Origin: Sambucus nigra
Taxonomy: Eukaryota > Streptophyta > Magnoliopsida > Dipsacales > Adoxaceae
Direction: 5' to 3'
Length of the DNA: 64,000 bases
Assembly: GCA_949130495.1 (NCBI GenBank)
Contig: OX422220.1
Location: 123,751,810-123,815,809 of the forward strand
This document shows, piece after piece, positions 36,258 through 48,316 of the stretch; positions within the stretch are counted from its first letter, which is position 1, and every line of letters starts with the position of its first letter. The translations under genes and the position numbers were made by a program. A model generated the notes under the pieces. The model did not search any database, was not told the DNA's origin, and was given only the letters and a program-made list of their open reading frames with translations.

Positions 36258-36526
36258 CTTCGTGGGCTTTAGGCTCCCAAGACCGCAGACCGTGCTGCGA
36301 CCCCACTGTGGTTGCAGGAAACATCATTGATGCCAATAGAATCTGGACTAGGCTATAAAAATGTAAGAACTATTAGGTCGTGAGATGAAAAGAGGTAATC
36401 TTGTAATAATGTGTGAATAAAATAAATGTCAGACATTCATCCTAGTTATCTGAACCTAGTCAACAGCAGTTCCAGTAGCCTTGGAGAGAAACTCTGCCAG
36501 GGTCTCCTCAGATATAGCGAGAAGAC
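36258..36526 (-). pseudogene. Captured HD-ZIP III (REV/PHB/PHV/HB8/HB15-type) START-domain fragment with intron
   Basis: Two exons on the minus strand. Exon A (36526-36437) reads LLAISEETLAEFLSKATGTA then VD, a TAG stop in place of the invariant Trp, VQ and a degenerate MPGMK. Exon B (36352-36258) reads GPDSIGI, SGVAAR and, after a one-base frameshift, CGLGSLKPTK. The intervening 36353-36436 is an intron with acceptor TATAG at 36353. In this family an intron splits the miR165/166 target site at exactly this place, and both halves are still visible (AGGATGAA at the end of exon A, CCTAGTCCAGAT at the start of exon B). Exon edges also show AG before exon A and GT after exon B. HD-ZIP III proteins are nuclear transcription factors for leaf polarity and vascular patterning. 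This fragment is dead, but it shows capture of genomic DNA, not cDNA, by CACTA-3. Confidence 0.85.
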
Positions 36527-37980
36527 TAAAGTGCAAACAAATATGTTAGTTAGCTATAATGAAACCAACTAGGAATTTATAATATATAATCTAAATTCTC
36601 ATAACTATCAAAATTATCAAATAAATAAGATATAATATGCCAATGTGTCTATTATACACACACAAAAATAAATAAGCATACAATGAAATATCAAGTAACC
36701 TGTACAGTAAATATTAAATAATCTAGGTGTGGTGCAGAAGCCTCACGTTTAAAAAACCACGTACTGAAGTCAAAACAATTGAATAACCATTTGTTTTAAT
36801 AAAAAAACTACCATGTAAACTTGATGGTAATTTGTCATAGCAAAACTATTAACAATCATGCATCGACTACTATATTCTTTTGGTTCAAGTAAAGTGAAAA
36901 TAGGAGTTACGGTTTCATAAACTACACAACATGATTCAAAATTGATAAAGACCTTATTTAAACCCATTCTTGATTGTCACACTATCTAAAAACCTCTATA
37001 TCATGTATAAAATTATAAAATACAAGCTATATTATGTAATTTTGGAAAAAACCAGTGACATAACTTAACTTGAGTACATGAAAAAATACTTCTCAATATT
37101 TTACTTTCCATCAAGATGGGAGAAAAGGAAATAAAGAAATCCATCTCTATTAAACATGGCCTAAGTTGCAGTTTAACAACAAAATGCAACCAAGCAATTC
37201 TCTTGCTATTTGGGAATATAAGTTTTCCTGTACACATCCGTAAGGCATTGTTTGGTACAAGGTTAATTATTTTTCAATACGGTGAAAATTAATTGGTGAA
37301 GTTAAATATTTCACATGTTTGGAGTTAAAACAATTATTTGTATGAAACTGTAATAAGCGTACACGCTAAATAATATAATCTAACATGTTTAGTACAAGGT
37401 TGATTCTTTCTTCTTGTAGTAAATCTTTTAAGGAAATAAGATGGATATTCCCTCATTGTGGTTTAAGAAAAGATATAGCATAAGACAACATCATGGTGAA
37501 ATATTATTCATGCAGACCCAAAGTAATTTGATATAAAAAAAACATTATATTTAACAAATCATATAGACATAAAATCAACATTTTCATTATACACTTGTAA
37601 TGAAGTAGACTAGACAGTAAGGCAGTGAAGATCCAGAACAGAAATGGTGAACGACCCACCTATCTTGTGATGCTATGTACTCAGTCTAATAGCTTGGGGA
37701 AGAAACTTGAAGATCTACCATATAACTCCTGACAATTCAATTTTTTAAGATTGAATATTTTCAGCTGATTGCATTAGCTAACAATGCGAACATAACATTT
37801 ATAAAAATATTATTATACTTATAATAGAACATTATCAAAAATTGTATGAATTTGGTAATCAAGTTACCACAATCTAATGTCGTAACATATTTTAAGGCAC
37901 TGGAATTGATATCTTGATCTTGCATGCACTTCTGTTTCCTTTGGGCTTATGCTCGATCTTTGTTATATTTGATCAGTTTA
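36527..37980. other. CACTA-3 interior, nothing identified
   Basis: AT-rich with short open frames (for example 36770-36967 and 37013-37237, minus) that I do not regard as genes. It may include introns or flanks of the captured fragments on either side. Confidence 0.45.
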
Positions 37981-38473
37981 TTTTCAATGTTTCTAGAGAA
38001 TAAGATGATCTCTGCAATCAGAGGCGTGTGACCATGGGCTGCAACATCTGAATCAGTACCACATAACTGCTTTGCTGCAGCATCGGAAGTATCACCCATT
38101 GTAAAGGCAAACAGGATGCCTGCTGCAAAGTCCCTATCAGGGGGAGGGATGATGCTCCAGGGGAACGATTGTATTGGTCATGGATCAAAGATTCTTGGCA
38201 ATGAGTCTCATAGAGATGAGGAGAGGCTTGAATATTAGCATTTTTAGTAACACACAAGGATGTTTGAAGTTGGGCTTGGCCATTTGGAAAGTCAATTTGG
38301 ACAATTTTAGCTTCCAAAAGACAAGGGTCTATTTCACAGAGATGAGATGAGTCTTTTAAGTTGGGAATTTTTGTTACACACATGGATGTTTGGGGTAGAT
38401 CTTGACAAATTGGATAGTCAAAGAGAGTAGTATCTCCCCAATTTGGATTGCCTTCCCTCAATTGCCCATTCAA
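37981..38473 (-). pseudogene. Unidentified gene-like fragment, possible fourth captured gene
   Basis: The minus strand is open from about 38473 to 38018 and has an internal repeat: QTSMCVTKIPNLKDSSHLCE and QTSLCVTKNANIQASPHLYE, about 42 residues apart. Near 38160 a second frame becomes the more protein-like one and stays open for over 60 codons: FPWSIIPPPDRDFAAGILFA, FTMGDTSDAAAKQLCGTDSD and HGHTPLIAEIILFSRN. The change of frame suggests an indel or a missed splice junction. The composition is less AT-rich than the surroundings and looks like real coding sequence. I do not recognise the protein and assign no function. Orientation is the same as the eEF2 and HD-ZIP III fragments. Confidence 0.45.
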
Positions 38474-39199
38474 TCGTCAAATCAATGTTGGCACTTTCAA
38501 TCAACGTGCAAACTAGGGATTTGAGAGTCCATAAACCTATCACGGACTGGGGCAATAAAGATAACAAATCAGATGTGAATGATAATAAGAAAATGGGGCC
38601 TTTTAGGCAGGAAAACAGAGGAATTGATGTTTTGATAAAGGTGGCTATTGTTGTTGTGGATAATGAATCAATGCAGTTTATGTTCTTGCAGAGAATTCTC
38701 TGAATGGGATTAAGACCAATGTAGCACCTGACCATGTGAGTCCCAAATATATGGTTTTATAACTAAACTTATCCCCAAGAAACCCCCTCATGGAACGGAT
38801 AAAAATGGTAGGCAGAAAGTTAAGAAGAAAAATGCAGTGTTTCTCCAAAACCCCCTAGGAAAACAATCCTAGCAAGGATCTGCCCTCAAAAACCTCATAG
38901 ACACCTGATATAATATTTGGCACACATACACACACAAAGAACTGTTATATGCAAAATATGAAAATTACGTCGCACTTCTTCATGAAGATTTGCAAAACTT
39001 GATAAAAATAAGTTGCAAAACTTCATCAAATAACCCTAATTATAAACATATGCAAAACACTTTAGTTGTAGAGAAACCGATTCCCAGAAAAGAAACCGAC
39101 CACGAAAACTAACGACAGGCCTCACAACTTGATAAATATTGATCTCTATTTTGATATAAAAAACACTAATCTCGGACTTAACATGCTAAGGATTGTTTT
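38474..39199. other. CACTA-3 interior, nothing identified
   Basis: No convincing coding content; the antisense open frames next to 38473 are shadows. Confidence 0.45.
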
Positions 39200-39459
39200 T
39201 TAAATTTCCACAATCTCATGATTTAAATCTCCAGGATTTCTAACCATACACCCATTAAGGACTAATTTTTCCAGAATTGAAGTTGAATAGGGACACTGAC
39301 AAAATAGATGATCACTGTATGACTTGTAGGAGAATATTTTCTCAGGAGGGATACTGATAAAGACTTGCAAGATAGTGTTCTTTGTGTAGTATGACGCGAG
39401 CAAATAATAAGTGGCACAAGTGAGTATATTGTGTTCAGTGCAATATTTGAACTCCTCAA
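39200..39459 (-). pseudogene. Possible LINE reverse-transcriptase zinc-binding (zf-RVT) remnant
   Basis: The minus strand reads SYSDHLFCQCPYSTSILEKL followed by VRNPGDLNHEI. The word DHLFxQCPYS resembles the zf-RVT region found after the reverse transcriptase in plant LINE elements. The stretch is short, the neighbouring cysteine pair is not visible and no reverse transcriptase lies upstream, so the call is tentative. It would be a small fragment of another element carried in CACTA-3. Confidence 0.35.
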
Positions 39460-41030
39460 GAAGTAAAAATTTATATACCTAGATCTGAGATGGTGGGTGA
39501 TGCATGTGCTGCTTCGCTAGTAGAAGAGGATATAATCATATTGATTTGTTACAACAAAACAACATATATGATTATAATAATCCAAGCTTGGGAATAAATA
39601 GCAATAAGAATCATAAGCAATTATGGTTGACGGCCATGATTCAAAGAAATAAAAAAAATTAAAAAGTAAGGCCCGTACATAATTCAGTGGCCACAGTTTT
39701 TTCAAGACTTTCTCTTCTTCTCCTCTCTATCATTCTTTTATTGCTAATGACATTTTTAGCATGGTCATACAGTACACCCTGCCTTTTGAATAAAAATTCA
39801 AGTACTCTTGGGCAATTCTAAATGTATTTTGATGAAAACTAAGCTGTTGAGATATGTAGAGAGCACACATATGTGTTAATTATCACTGCAAAACAGACAT
39901 GCATATGCCAATCTCTGAAATTGGTGCACCTTTTGAACTTCTAGGATTCCATTATTTGGATAATTGGGACATTATTGGGAACTACTCTATTCATTTGCCA
40001 ACAACAACAAATGGTAAATTGTTGGTCATGGTCAAAGGATAAGAATAGATGAAAAAAATGGCATATAATACACCAATAAGAGTTTAAGATCTTACTTAAC
40101 CACGAATGAATCAAACAAAGTTAATGGAGCTTCTAAGGTTGTCACCTAAACACATCACTATAACTCTCTTATGCCTCTATATATCACAAGAGCACATAAC
40201 TCATTAAGACATCACTTTTATGTGTGTGTATGATTACATATATCTCATAATCACAAGGATACTCATAAGCACTAGCACACAACAGTGGATTTTAGAAGAT
40301 ACCAAAAGAAGTTAAGAAGAAGAATATGTGCAAGTATCAAACTCGTATCAGGCTAAAGTTTAAATGTTAAAAAATTAAGTAAGAATATGATAGTTGTAAC
40401 CAAATGTAAAGTTATTGTGGTGATTTGATAGAAGACACAATGAATATCTGGTGAGCATAGTTAAGGTCGATTCTTTCCCTATTTTGCTATATCCATAACT
40501 CCAGTTAAAGAATTCTTTTTCTAAAACACTCGCAATGTCTTCATGGGAGAAAGATCCAATCTATGACATTGTGAATTGTTTCATTCCATAGTTTTTTGGG
40601 GAGGCTACCTCAATTACAAGTTAGTGAGTAGGCACAACAGTCACACAGAGGAAAACTGAGGAAAAAATAACATACAAAATCCAAAAAACATACTTATTGC
40701 GTGTTGGCACTAGCATCTCTTGGGGAATCGTACGAGCCTACATTATAAAATACACAACAGATTAGTGGAGAAAATTTCTTTATATGGGTCTCTAAAAAAG
40801 ATAAAGCATTTTCTTGAGGGGGGAAATTATACCTTTGGAGGGAGAACGAGAGGATCTAGATGCTTTTAAAAACATTAAATTTCTGAGTGATGCAGAATTA
40901 TCCATTTCAGAAGTTTACATGCCTGCATTTATTTTTTGAAACGCTTGCATATATCATTTTTTAAACCAACTATTAAGCCTTCAATCCTCTCTGGTAAAGC
41001 TGAGAGCAATGTATAAATCTTCTGTAAGCT
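39460..41030. other. CACTA-3 interior, nothing identified
   Basis: AT-rich. No gene, terminal repeat or RNA gene recognised. Confidence 0.45.
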
Positions 41031-41510
41031 CAATCATGTTATGTTAATGAAGTTTTTGAAAACAGAGGTCTTAATGGAATGAAAATTATTTTTGTCTAAC
41101 ATATTTATCCTCAAGGCATTTCAAAACCTCTATGTAGTGAGTTAGAACTTATGTGAGAACCTAGGTGGTGCATACATGGAATCGAGCCACGAATGAAAAA
41201 TATTTTAATTTTTAATTATTATTTCTTTTTATTGTAATATTATTATTATTTAAATGTTTGATGCTATTTGTTTTGATGTTGCACTCAATCATGATATGTT
41301 AGTGAACTATTTTCAAACAGAGGTCTTAATCGAATGGAACTAATTTTTGTCTAACATTTTCTCTCCAGGGGATTTCAAAACCCTTATGTATTGAGTTAGA
41401 AATGATGTGTGTCGATACATAGTGCATGCGTGGAATCAAGCCACGAATGACAGATATTTCTATTTTTAATTATTGTTTCTTTTTATTGTATTTTATTATT
41501 ATAATAAATG
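41031..41510. repeat. Direct repeat, about 256 bp x 2
   Basis: CAATCATGTTATGTTAATGA at 41031 and CAATCATGATATGTTAGTGA at 41287 begin two diverged copies that both contain CAGAGGTCTTAAT, TTTTGTCTAACAT, TTTCAAAACC and AGCCACGAATGA, ending in TTTCTTTTTATTGTA. Non-coding. Confidence 0.85.
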
Positions 41511-41987
41511 AGTATTCCGTTGGAATATTATAGAACATTGTTAGTTATGATAGTGATGTCATGGCTTAGGTCACTAGACCCACGACATGACGAAAGGCAC
41601 CATAATTTACTTCCCACCAAGCATTGGGGGCCTATATATACCTTTTATACTCCCTCATTTTGTTTTACACAATTACTATGAATATATGAGAAGGAGTTTA
41701 GAGATAGCATTGATTTAAAAATGTCATAGTTTTACTACTTACTATTAGTAGGTAGTATTAATACTGAAAATTTAAATTCAAAGATTAACCATTTTCTAGG
41801 AAAAACTGGTAGGACACTCGTCTTTGTAACCACATACCGATATTGAAAATTAAAGAAAGAATTTGAAATTAAAATGATGAGTATTAATCTGGCTTAGGAC
41901 TAAATCCCTAATTTCTCTAATTAATTTCAAATCTCAATGAGACCAAATGTTATCCCATTATGGTTTCATGCCCAGTAGTAATACTAA
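41511..41987. other. CACTA-3 interior up to the CACTA-2 insertion
   Basis: AT-rich, no feature recognised; it continues at 49635 across CACTA-2. Confidence 0.45.
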
Positions 41988-41990
41988 AAT

Positions 41991-42250
41991 CACTACACCA
42001 AATCTGTCGAATTGTCACGGTCATTGACCTTGACAAGTTCAACTTGTCAAGGTCAATGACCGTGAAAATTCCTGGGGTGACAACTTTTTTTATCACGGAC
42101 TTGTCATGGTCATTAACCGTGATAAGTTCGTTAGAATTGTCACTGTCATGTCACGGTCCTTGACCTTGAAAATTTTTTCATGGTTAAGGATCGTGACAAG
42201 CCCGTAAAAATGGTTAAAAAATTATCACGGTCATTGACCGTGAGAATTCT
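41991..42250. repeat. CACTA-2 left terminal and subterminal repeats
   Basis: At least eight copies of variants of TCACGGTCATTGACCGTGA, itself close to palindromic, and its half GTCACGGTC. Likely binding sites for the TNPA-type protein. Confidence 0.88.
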
Positions 42251-42577
42251 GGGAAGAATTGAAACAAAATTTGCTGGGCAGTTTGGTCACTACCACTGCC
42301 CAGCAGTATATTTGTACCTGTTATAGCAACATTATACCTATTCAAGCATCATATATCCAAATAAAATAGAGATAATGTAAATATACATTAAAAATAGAGA
42401 CGATATGCATCACGATATAATCCAAATATAATTCAAATGTACCAACTTAAAAACAATTCAATTCAAATAATGTCACTACATGTCTTGGGTAAGGTTAACT
42501 CTGAGGAGGTGAGTAGGACACACGATATACGAATTGACACACCCACTAATATACATCGTGCCGCATTGTTCGCGTAA

Positions 42578-44137
42578 TCACAATGGGGAGTTCTCCTTCC
42601 CGGGTATCACATGCATGATGATCACCTTGGACTCGATGTCTTGAAGCTCACGTCTATGAACTAGTGCACCCTGGACTATATTCAGGTCCCTCAATCCCCG
42701 CCCTATCCGTTGGTCATCAAATATGTCCAATATAAACAAGCTTAGCCGACCAAGTGTCAACATCGATCGGTCAAAGGGAGCCAAATAGGGAAGTGAATCA
42801 TCAAAGTTCGTACGTGTCGGCGATGAAGCAACAAGGTCCACATCCTCGTCCTCCTGTACCTCCTCCTCCACCACCATCCCCTTCTCCTTCCCTTATCCCT
42901 TACAATTTTCTCCCAATGAACGCTTCATAAATGAGAACATATATTGGACCGTCGCCTCCAAACGGGATAACTTTGCGTCATGCGAGTCCATCGTTCGAGT
43001 CAACCCGGTGTCACTCGACTCTAATCCGATGATCCTAGATTTGTCCACCCGTGAGCTCACCCCCTTGTCCCCCCTTGCGATCAGAGCCAAGCACTTGGCT
43101 GAGTGCGTCAGTGGACGAAGATGCCTTGTCGGCATCAGACTGCGACTCATGCACTTCCTTAAGCTTTGCCTGAAACGACAAAAAACACATGATTAGTAAA
43201 TTAAAAAATTATAACATAATTAATAAAAAGTAAACTTTCGAATTCGCGATGCTCGGGGAAACCTCCTTATCCTTCCCCTTCTTCGTTAGAAGAGCCACAT
43301 AAGTATCGAGCCTATGTGGCCTACCCCCAGGGCCACTCCCTGTCCCCTGAAATAAAATAAAGTAAAATTATTATCGGCCCCGCAAAGTAAAATAATGCAA
43401 AATAATATATTTCTGTAGTTATAGAAAAATTAAATCTAACCATCATCCTATGCTCCACCTCGGCGTAAGATGTCAGACCGGAGTACTGCACGATCGTCTT
43501 TTTTACCCGATTTTCCCTCCCCGATTGGCAAGATGCCAATTGTCGCTCCCCAATCTCATTGTCAATGAACTTTTGCCATTGTGCTAATGAGATCGGCTCC
43601 TTCGGCGGGACGAATTCACGCATTTGGATAACAGACTCTCGTGTCTTCCCAAATTACCGGGTCCGCATATTTTTCTTCCACGTCTTTTGTTACTCCCTCA
43701 ACTTCTCCAAGACAGAATCGCATAGCTTTGGATCCAGGCTGAATTGTTCTTATCCAACAAATACAATGTTAGTTGCGAATAAATAAAAATATAAATATAA
43801 AATGAAATTAAAATTGAAATCGAAATCAAAATTGAAATTGAAATATTCATATTCATATAAATATAAATATAAATACATTACCTGTATTGCCACCAAACAG
43901 CAAACTTGAGCTCATATGGCACCTACTTCAAACAATGTACCCCGAGCCGATGATCGTCTTTACCAGCTCGAGGGATCTCGCTAATAGCCCCGACTTGTTC
44001 TCGATGGCCATACCCAATTTGCCATATTTGGGGAGCCTAGGAGCCGAGGATCCCTCGTCGCCTCTGCTACCACCGAGCCTAGATGACATCATCATAACTA
44101 GCATCATCATCCTTGCCTTAATACCTGAAGGAGACAT
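42578..44137 (-). pseudogene. CACTA-2 TNPA-like (Transposase_24-type) gene, interrupted
   Basis: ATG at 44137 (MSPSGIKARMMM, then SSRLGGSRGDEGSSAPRLPK). Further blocks on the minus strand: a region with KTWKKNM and GKTRESVIQ readings near 43740-43620; MREFVPPKEPISLAQWQKFI with NEIGERQLASCQSGRENRVK (43623-43450); a coiled stretch SRIIGLESSDTGLTRTMDSH to MFSFMKRSLGENC (43110-42910); and an acidic C-terminal part (42877-42578). Some breaks coincide with AT-rich stretches bounded by possible splice sites and may be introns; others, such as the stop after ENCKG, look like lesions. Family role: DNA-binding accessory protein acting on the subterminal repeats. The CACTA-1 relative is more decayed. 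Confidence 0.6.
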
Positions 44138-44220
44138 TTGTTGTAGAAAAATATTATTAGTACAAATCAAAATGAATTAGAAGAAGACATGCAAATATGT
44201 ACAATTGGAATATTTATTAC

Positions 44221-44362
44221 CATCCCTGACCCCTCCCCCCCCCCCACCTTGCCCCACCCCTCCCCCACCACATAGACACACAAACAGCCCCCCTCCCCAC
44301 CCCCACCCCACCACACGCACACACACCCTGCCCCCCCCCCCCACCACCACACACACACACAC
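44221..44362. repeat. Poly-C and CA-rich simple sequence
   Basis: Runs of up to 12 C mixed with CCCCACC and CACACA units, inside CACTA-2 between its two genes. A similar tract is at 48920-49330. The glycine/valine-rich and proline-rich open frames here are artefacts. Confidence 0.92.
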
Positions 44363-44600
44363 ACAGCAATATGTATAAATCAAAATGAATTATTACTACA
44401 AATATGTACAATTACTACACATAAAAATGAATTGTTACTGTTAAACATCCCCACCCCCCACCCCTACTGCCCACACACACGCACATTACACAAGAGTGAA
44501 AATGATAAAGTGAAAATCAATTAAAAGCATTAAAAATGGATGTTTCGGTACAAATTGGAATATTTATTACAAATTTAAAAATTGTTTAAAATTCGGGTTA

Positions 44601-47600
44601 TCATAAAAAAATGGATTGATATTCGGTAGGAGCAGCCAAATCATCCACATTATTATTTAGACGCTTTAGCGCATGTTGGAGAATTGACCACGGCTCGTTG
44701 TTGATATACTCCGAGTAAAACACTTGGTTAACCTTTTGAAATGCACAAACAAACGGATCATCGCTCACGTTGTCGTTGCTCTTCAACTTGGACTAGTCAA
44801 TTAATCAAATTGGTGACATGATCAACTTTACAAGCATTTGTATCCTCAACTCTTACCCAGTCATAGTAAAATACAACCTATTTGAAGCTTATATAATTCA
44901 ATTCAAATATATTTCAGATTACACCATAGTAAGTCATTTCAGCTTCAATGAGGTTTTTATCTTTTGCGCTCGCTCGAAAGAAAGTAAGAGCCTTGTACAA
45001 AATGCCCGAGTTCTGTACATTTGTACTTTCCTCTTACACTTTAGCACCGAAAACGTAATCGTTCAATCGATACTTTTTGTACTCTTGTGGCACGAACAAG
45101 GGTCCAGTGGAGCAAACCTTGGTGTCGCATCACCCGTCTCTAAGAGCTGAGAATATAGATAAATAAATTATCTTAGTTGTAAAATTTGAGCGTAATGTAA
45201 CGTTATATAATGACCATTTTCATTATAATTACCTCTTGTGTCAACCACAACCTAAATTCGTTGTTTGATTGTACCATTGTTTTTCGTCTTTTATTGTTCT
45301 CACAGGCTTCATATTTTCTGCATATTACAAAATTAATCATGTATAAAATAATCTAAAATAATGTTAAACATTATAATAATCGAAACTTACTTTTTCCATT
45401 CTTCGACATCTTCATGTGTGTCAAATAGATAACGAGCTACTTGTTCATGTTGCAAACTCATTAATTTCACTCGTTTTCCCATCACATGACCACCATCATC
45501 GACGAACTCATCAGTTTCATCAACGCTGGTCGAGTCAGGCATATATTCTCGAGTATATATTGATGACTCCACGGTGATGTATTCCTCTGCAATTGATCCT
45601 GCAATGTATCGCGTATTATTGACGTAATCTTTAAAAACTTTCATCAATCTTTCAAATGGATACATCCACCGATATCTAACTGGACCACAAAGAAGTGCCT
45701 CGTCGCATAGGTGTACCAACAAGTGAACACTTATGTGAAAGAGAGCTGGGGGAAAGTACTTCTCCAATACGCAAATCGCTTTGGTCACCCCCAATTTTGC
45801 GGCCACTATGTGTTCTCAATTGACTACCTTATCACACAAGAGTGAGAAGGTAATACTAATTGGCACAATAGCCCTCCGTAAATCATTGTGCTTGGAGAAA
45901 CAGTGCTTAAACAATAGAGGAACCAATTGCATGATCACATGTCAATCGTGGGACTTACACTTATGTAAATCATGAGTAGCATAATTCACAATCCTTTGCA
46001 AGTTGGACAAAAAATTAGATGGGCCCTTCAAATTAGATATTATGTCTAAAAGCACCTTCATTTCCCCACTCTTCAAAGTAAATGCACCAGAGGGAATTAT
46101 TGTCCTTCTCCCACTATTTTATTTCAACCATAGTTGTGGCTTAAGTTTCAAGGATTTAAGGTCTTTTCGTGCATTTTCTCCATCCTTCGAATGACTCCCC
46201 CCAAGGCAAGTGCCCACAATATGTTCACCGAAGTTCTTCTCTGTATGCATTACATCCAATACATGGCACACCGAGTTATTCTTCCAATAAGGCAAGTCAA
46301 ATAAAATTGACCTCCTAGATCATACCTTTCTTGTCTCTGTTTCATTCCCAGTTGGGGTCTTCTTATGCTTGACATTCTTAAATTTAGGATTCTTACCTGG
46401 CATATTAGGGCCACATTCAGAAGATTTACTTTCAATTTTTGAATCTGAAAGTTGTCTCGGCGGTAGCCTATGTTCAACCCCGCCCAATAAAAAATTGGAA
46501 CCTTTCTTAAATCTGAAACTATGAGCTGAGGGTAAAAACCTCCTATGGCAATTGTATACATTTTTTGAGCTAAACGATAGACGAAGAGATTAAGTCTCCT
46601 CTCCACAAATAGGACACCCCAAACAACCATGTAATACACAACCAGATAATGTCCCATAAGCTAGAAAATCATGAATTGCCCACATCAACATAGCTTTAAG
46701 CGTAAACTCTTATTTTCTAAAAGAGTTAAATGATTGCACACCCTCTTTCCATAACTCATTTAAATCTTCAACCATAGGATCCAGGTAGACGTCGATGTCA
46801 TCACTTGGTGCCTTTGGTCCAGGTATCAACAAAGCCATCATCGAAAATTCAGGTCTCATATACTGTGAAGAAGGGAGGTTGAGTGGGGCTAGGATCACTG
46901 TCCATACACTCTAATTGGTGCTTAGATTTACAAATGGATTGAAACCATATGTTGATATAGCCAAATGAATGTTGCGCTGTTCTCGAGGAAAATCGGGATA
47001 CTCATAATTCATCCTCCTCTAGGCTGTAGAATCAATAAGATGACGCATGATATTACTCCCTACTTCTGCCCTAGCATGCCAAGTCATTGCCTCCGCTATC
47101 CATGGTACTGTAAAAAATTGCTTTAATCTAGGCCCAACCGGAATATATATCAACAATTTTTTAGGCACGTTTGAGCTTGTGCCTTCCTTACTAGTAGATT
47201 GGACATATCTAGGTTCATCGCATACCGAAAAACGATCGAGATTTTCATACTCCTTTCGGTATAGTATGCAGTCATACACACAAGTATGAATCGATTTATA
47301 CTTTATTCCCAAACCTTTCAAACTGTTCTTCATAACGGGATTGCTATTTGTAAGCGTATTCTCCTTGGGTAGTAAACCCTTCACCCATTTCAAAATTCCT
47401 ATCACGTTATTACCAGACAAACTGTACTACGTCTTCAAACTGTGCAAACCAACCATGGCATGTAAAGTTTTTTGATATTTCTCACAGCCAGAGTATAACG
47501 GTTGGGTCGCCTTAAATTTTAAACTTTGGTAGTCATCGTCAAGGTTTATCATGATATCTTCACGAGCACTTGAACCTTGTACATCATCAATAACCTCATT

Positions 47601-47975
47601 CTCCTCTGCTTCATAAACTCCGTACGCATCATCAACTAAATCCTCTAACATATTATGATCTACGTCGTCCCCTTCTACATCTATCCTACTTGTTGAAGGT
47701 TGTTGTGAAGGTTGGTCGGGGACAAAAGGAACTTTCAATTCACCGTGAAAACTCCAAAATTGATAACTATCTTGCATACCCGATCTTAAGAAATGTAGTT
47801 CAACTATTTTCCACTCAAACACCTTACCATTCTTACACCTAGCACGTGGACACGGAAATTCTTCATCATTATGACATCTCTTTGTGTCTTTCACAAATTC
47901 ATTAGCACCTCTGCGAAACACATCACCCATTCTATTTGTCTCACCCATCCACTCTTTGTGTTTCGGATATCCCAT
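44601..47975 (-). pseudogene. CACTA-2 TNP2-like transposase gene, frameshifted
   Basis: ATG at 47975 (MGYPKHKEWMGETNRMG), stop TGA at 44601-44603 (EYQSIFL end). Order on the minus strand: Transpos_assoc domain with RCHNDEEFPCPRARCKNGKV and QFWSFHGE (47975-47700); TNP2 N-terminus with CSVCDEPRYVQS and MTWHARA (47420-47019); Transposase_21 core with LLIPGPKAPSDDIDVYLDPM (46898-46710), continuing in shifted frames through the LPYWK and DVM region around 46330-46250; DUF4218 with LEKYFPPALFHISVHLLVHL and RYRWMYPFERLMKVFKDYVN (45806-45387); DUF4216-like part (45100-44780) and the tail DPFVCAFQKVNQVFY (44786-44601). Some gaps may be introns, but frame changes near 46650 and 45000 look like lesions. 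It excises and inserts CACTA elements in active relatives. Confidence 0.82.
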
Positions 47976-48250
47976 CACAGCTACCACAACTAATCACCTA
48001 TTAAAGGTAAGAAGAGTATATTCATGGATTAGTATAAACAAAACTTAGATTTATAGTATGTTTATTTAATTATGTCTTATTTATATTCAATTTTTAAATT
48101 TTAAATTCAAATTCAATTTATAATAGAAATTTCTATTTCCTCCATCTCGTCTAAAGGGTGAGACTGTAATATACTTAACAGCTCATGCACATTGTTACGA
48201 TTTAAGAAAAATTCGGAAGCATATACCCGTAGTCCTCCAAGTACACAACG

Positions 48251-48316
48251 TAGATTGGCAAGTGTGACTGTTATTTCAATTGATCAATTGAAATAACAGT
48301 CACACTTGTCAATCTA
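48251..48316. repeat. 66-bp near-perfect palindrome upstream of the CACTA-2 transposase
   Basis: Thirty-three bases (TAGATTGGCAAGTGTGACTG, then TTATTTCAATTGA) face their reverse complement with no loop. The only mismatch is G at 48258 against T at 48309, which would be a G-U wobble in RNA. Located about 275 bases before the transposase ATG on the 5' side. CACTA-1 has a decayed version at the same place (32125-32173). Confidence 0.93.

Noticed and set aside
36341..36446. Functional miR165/166 target site
   Set aside because: The two halves are split by an intron and even if joined have several mismatches, including central and seed positions; treated as a relic.
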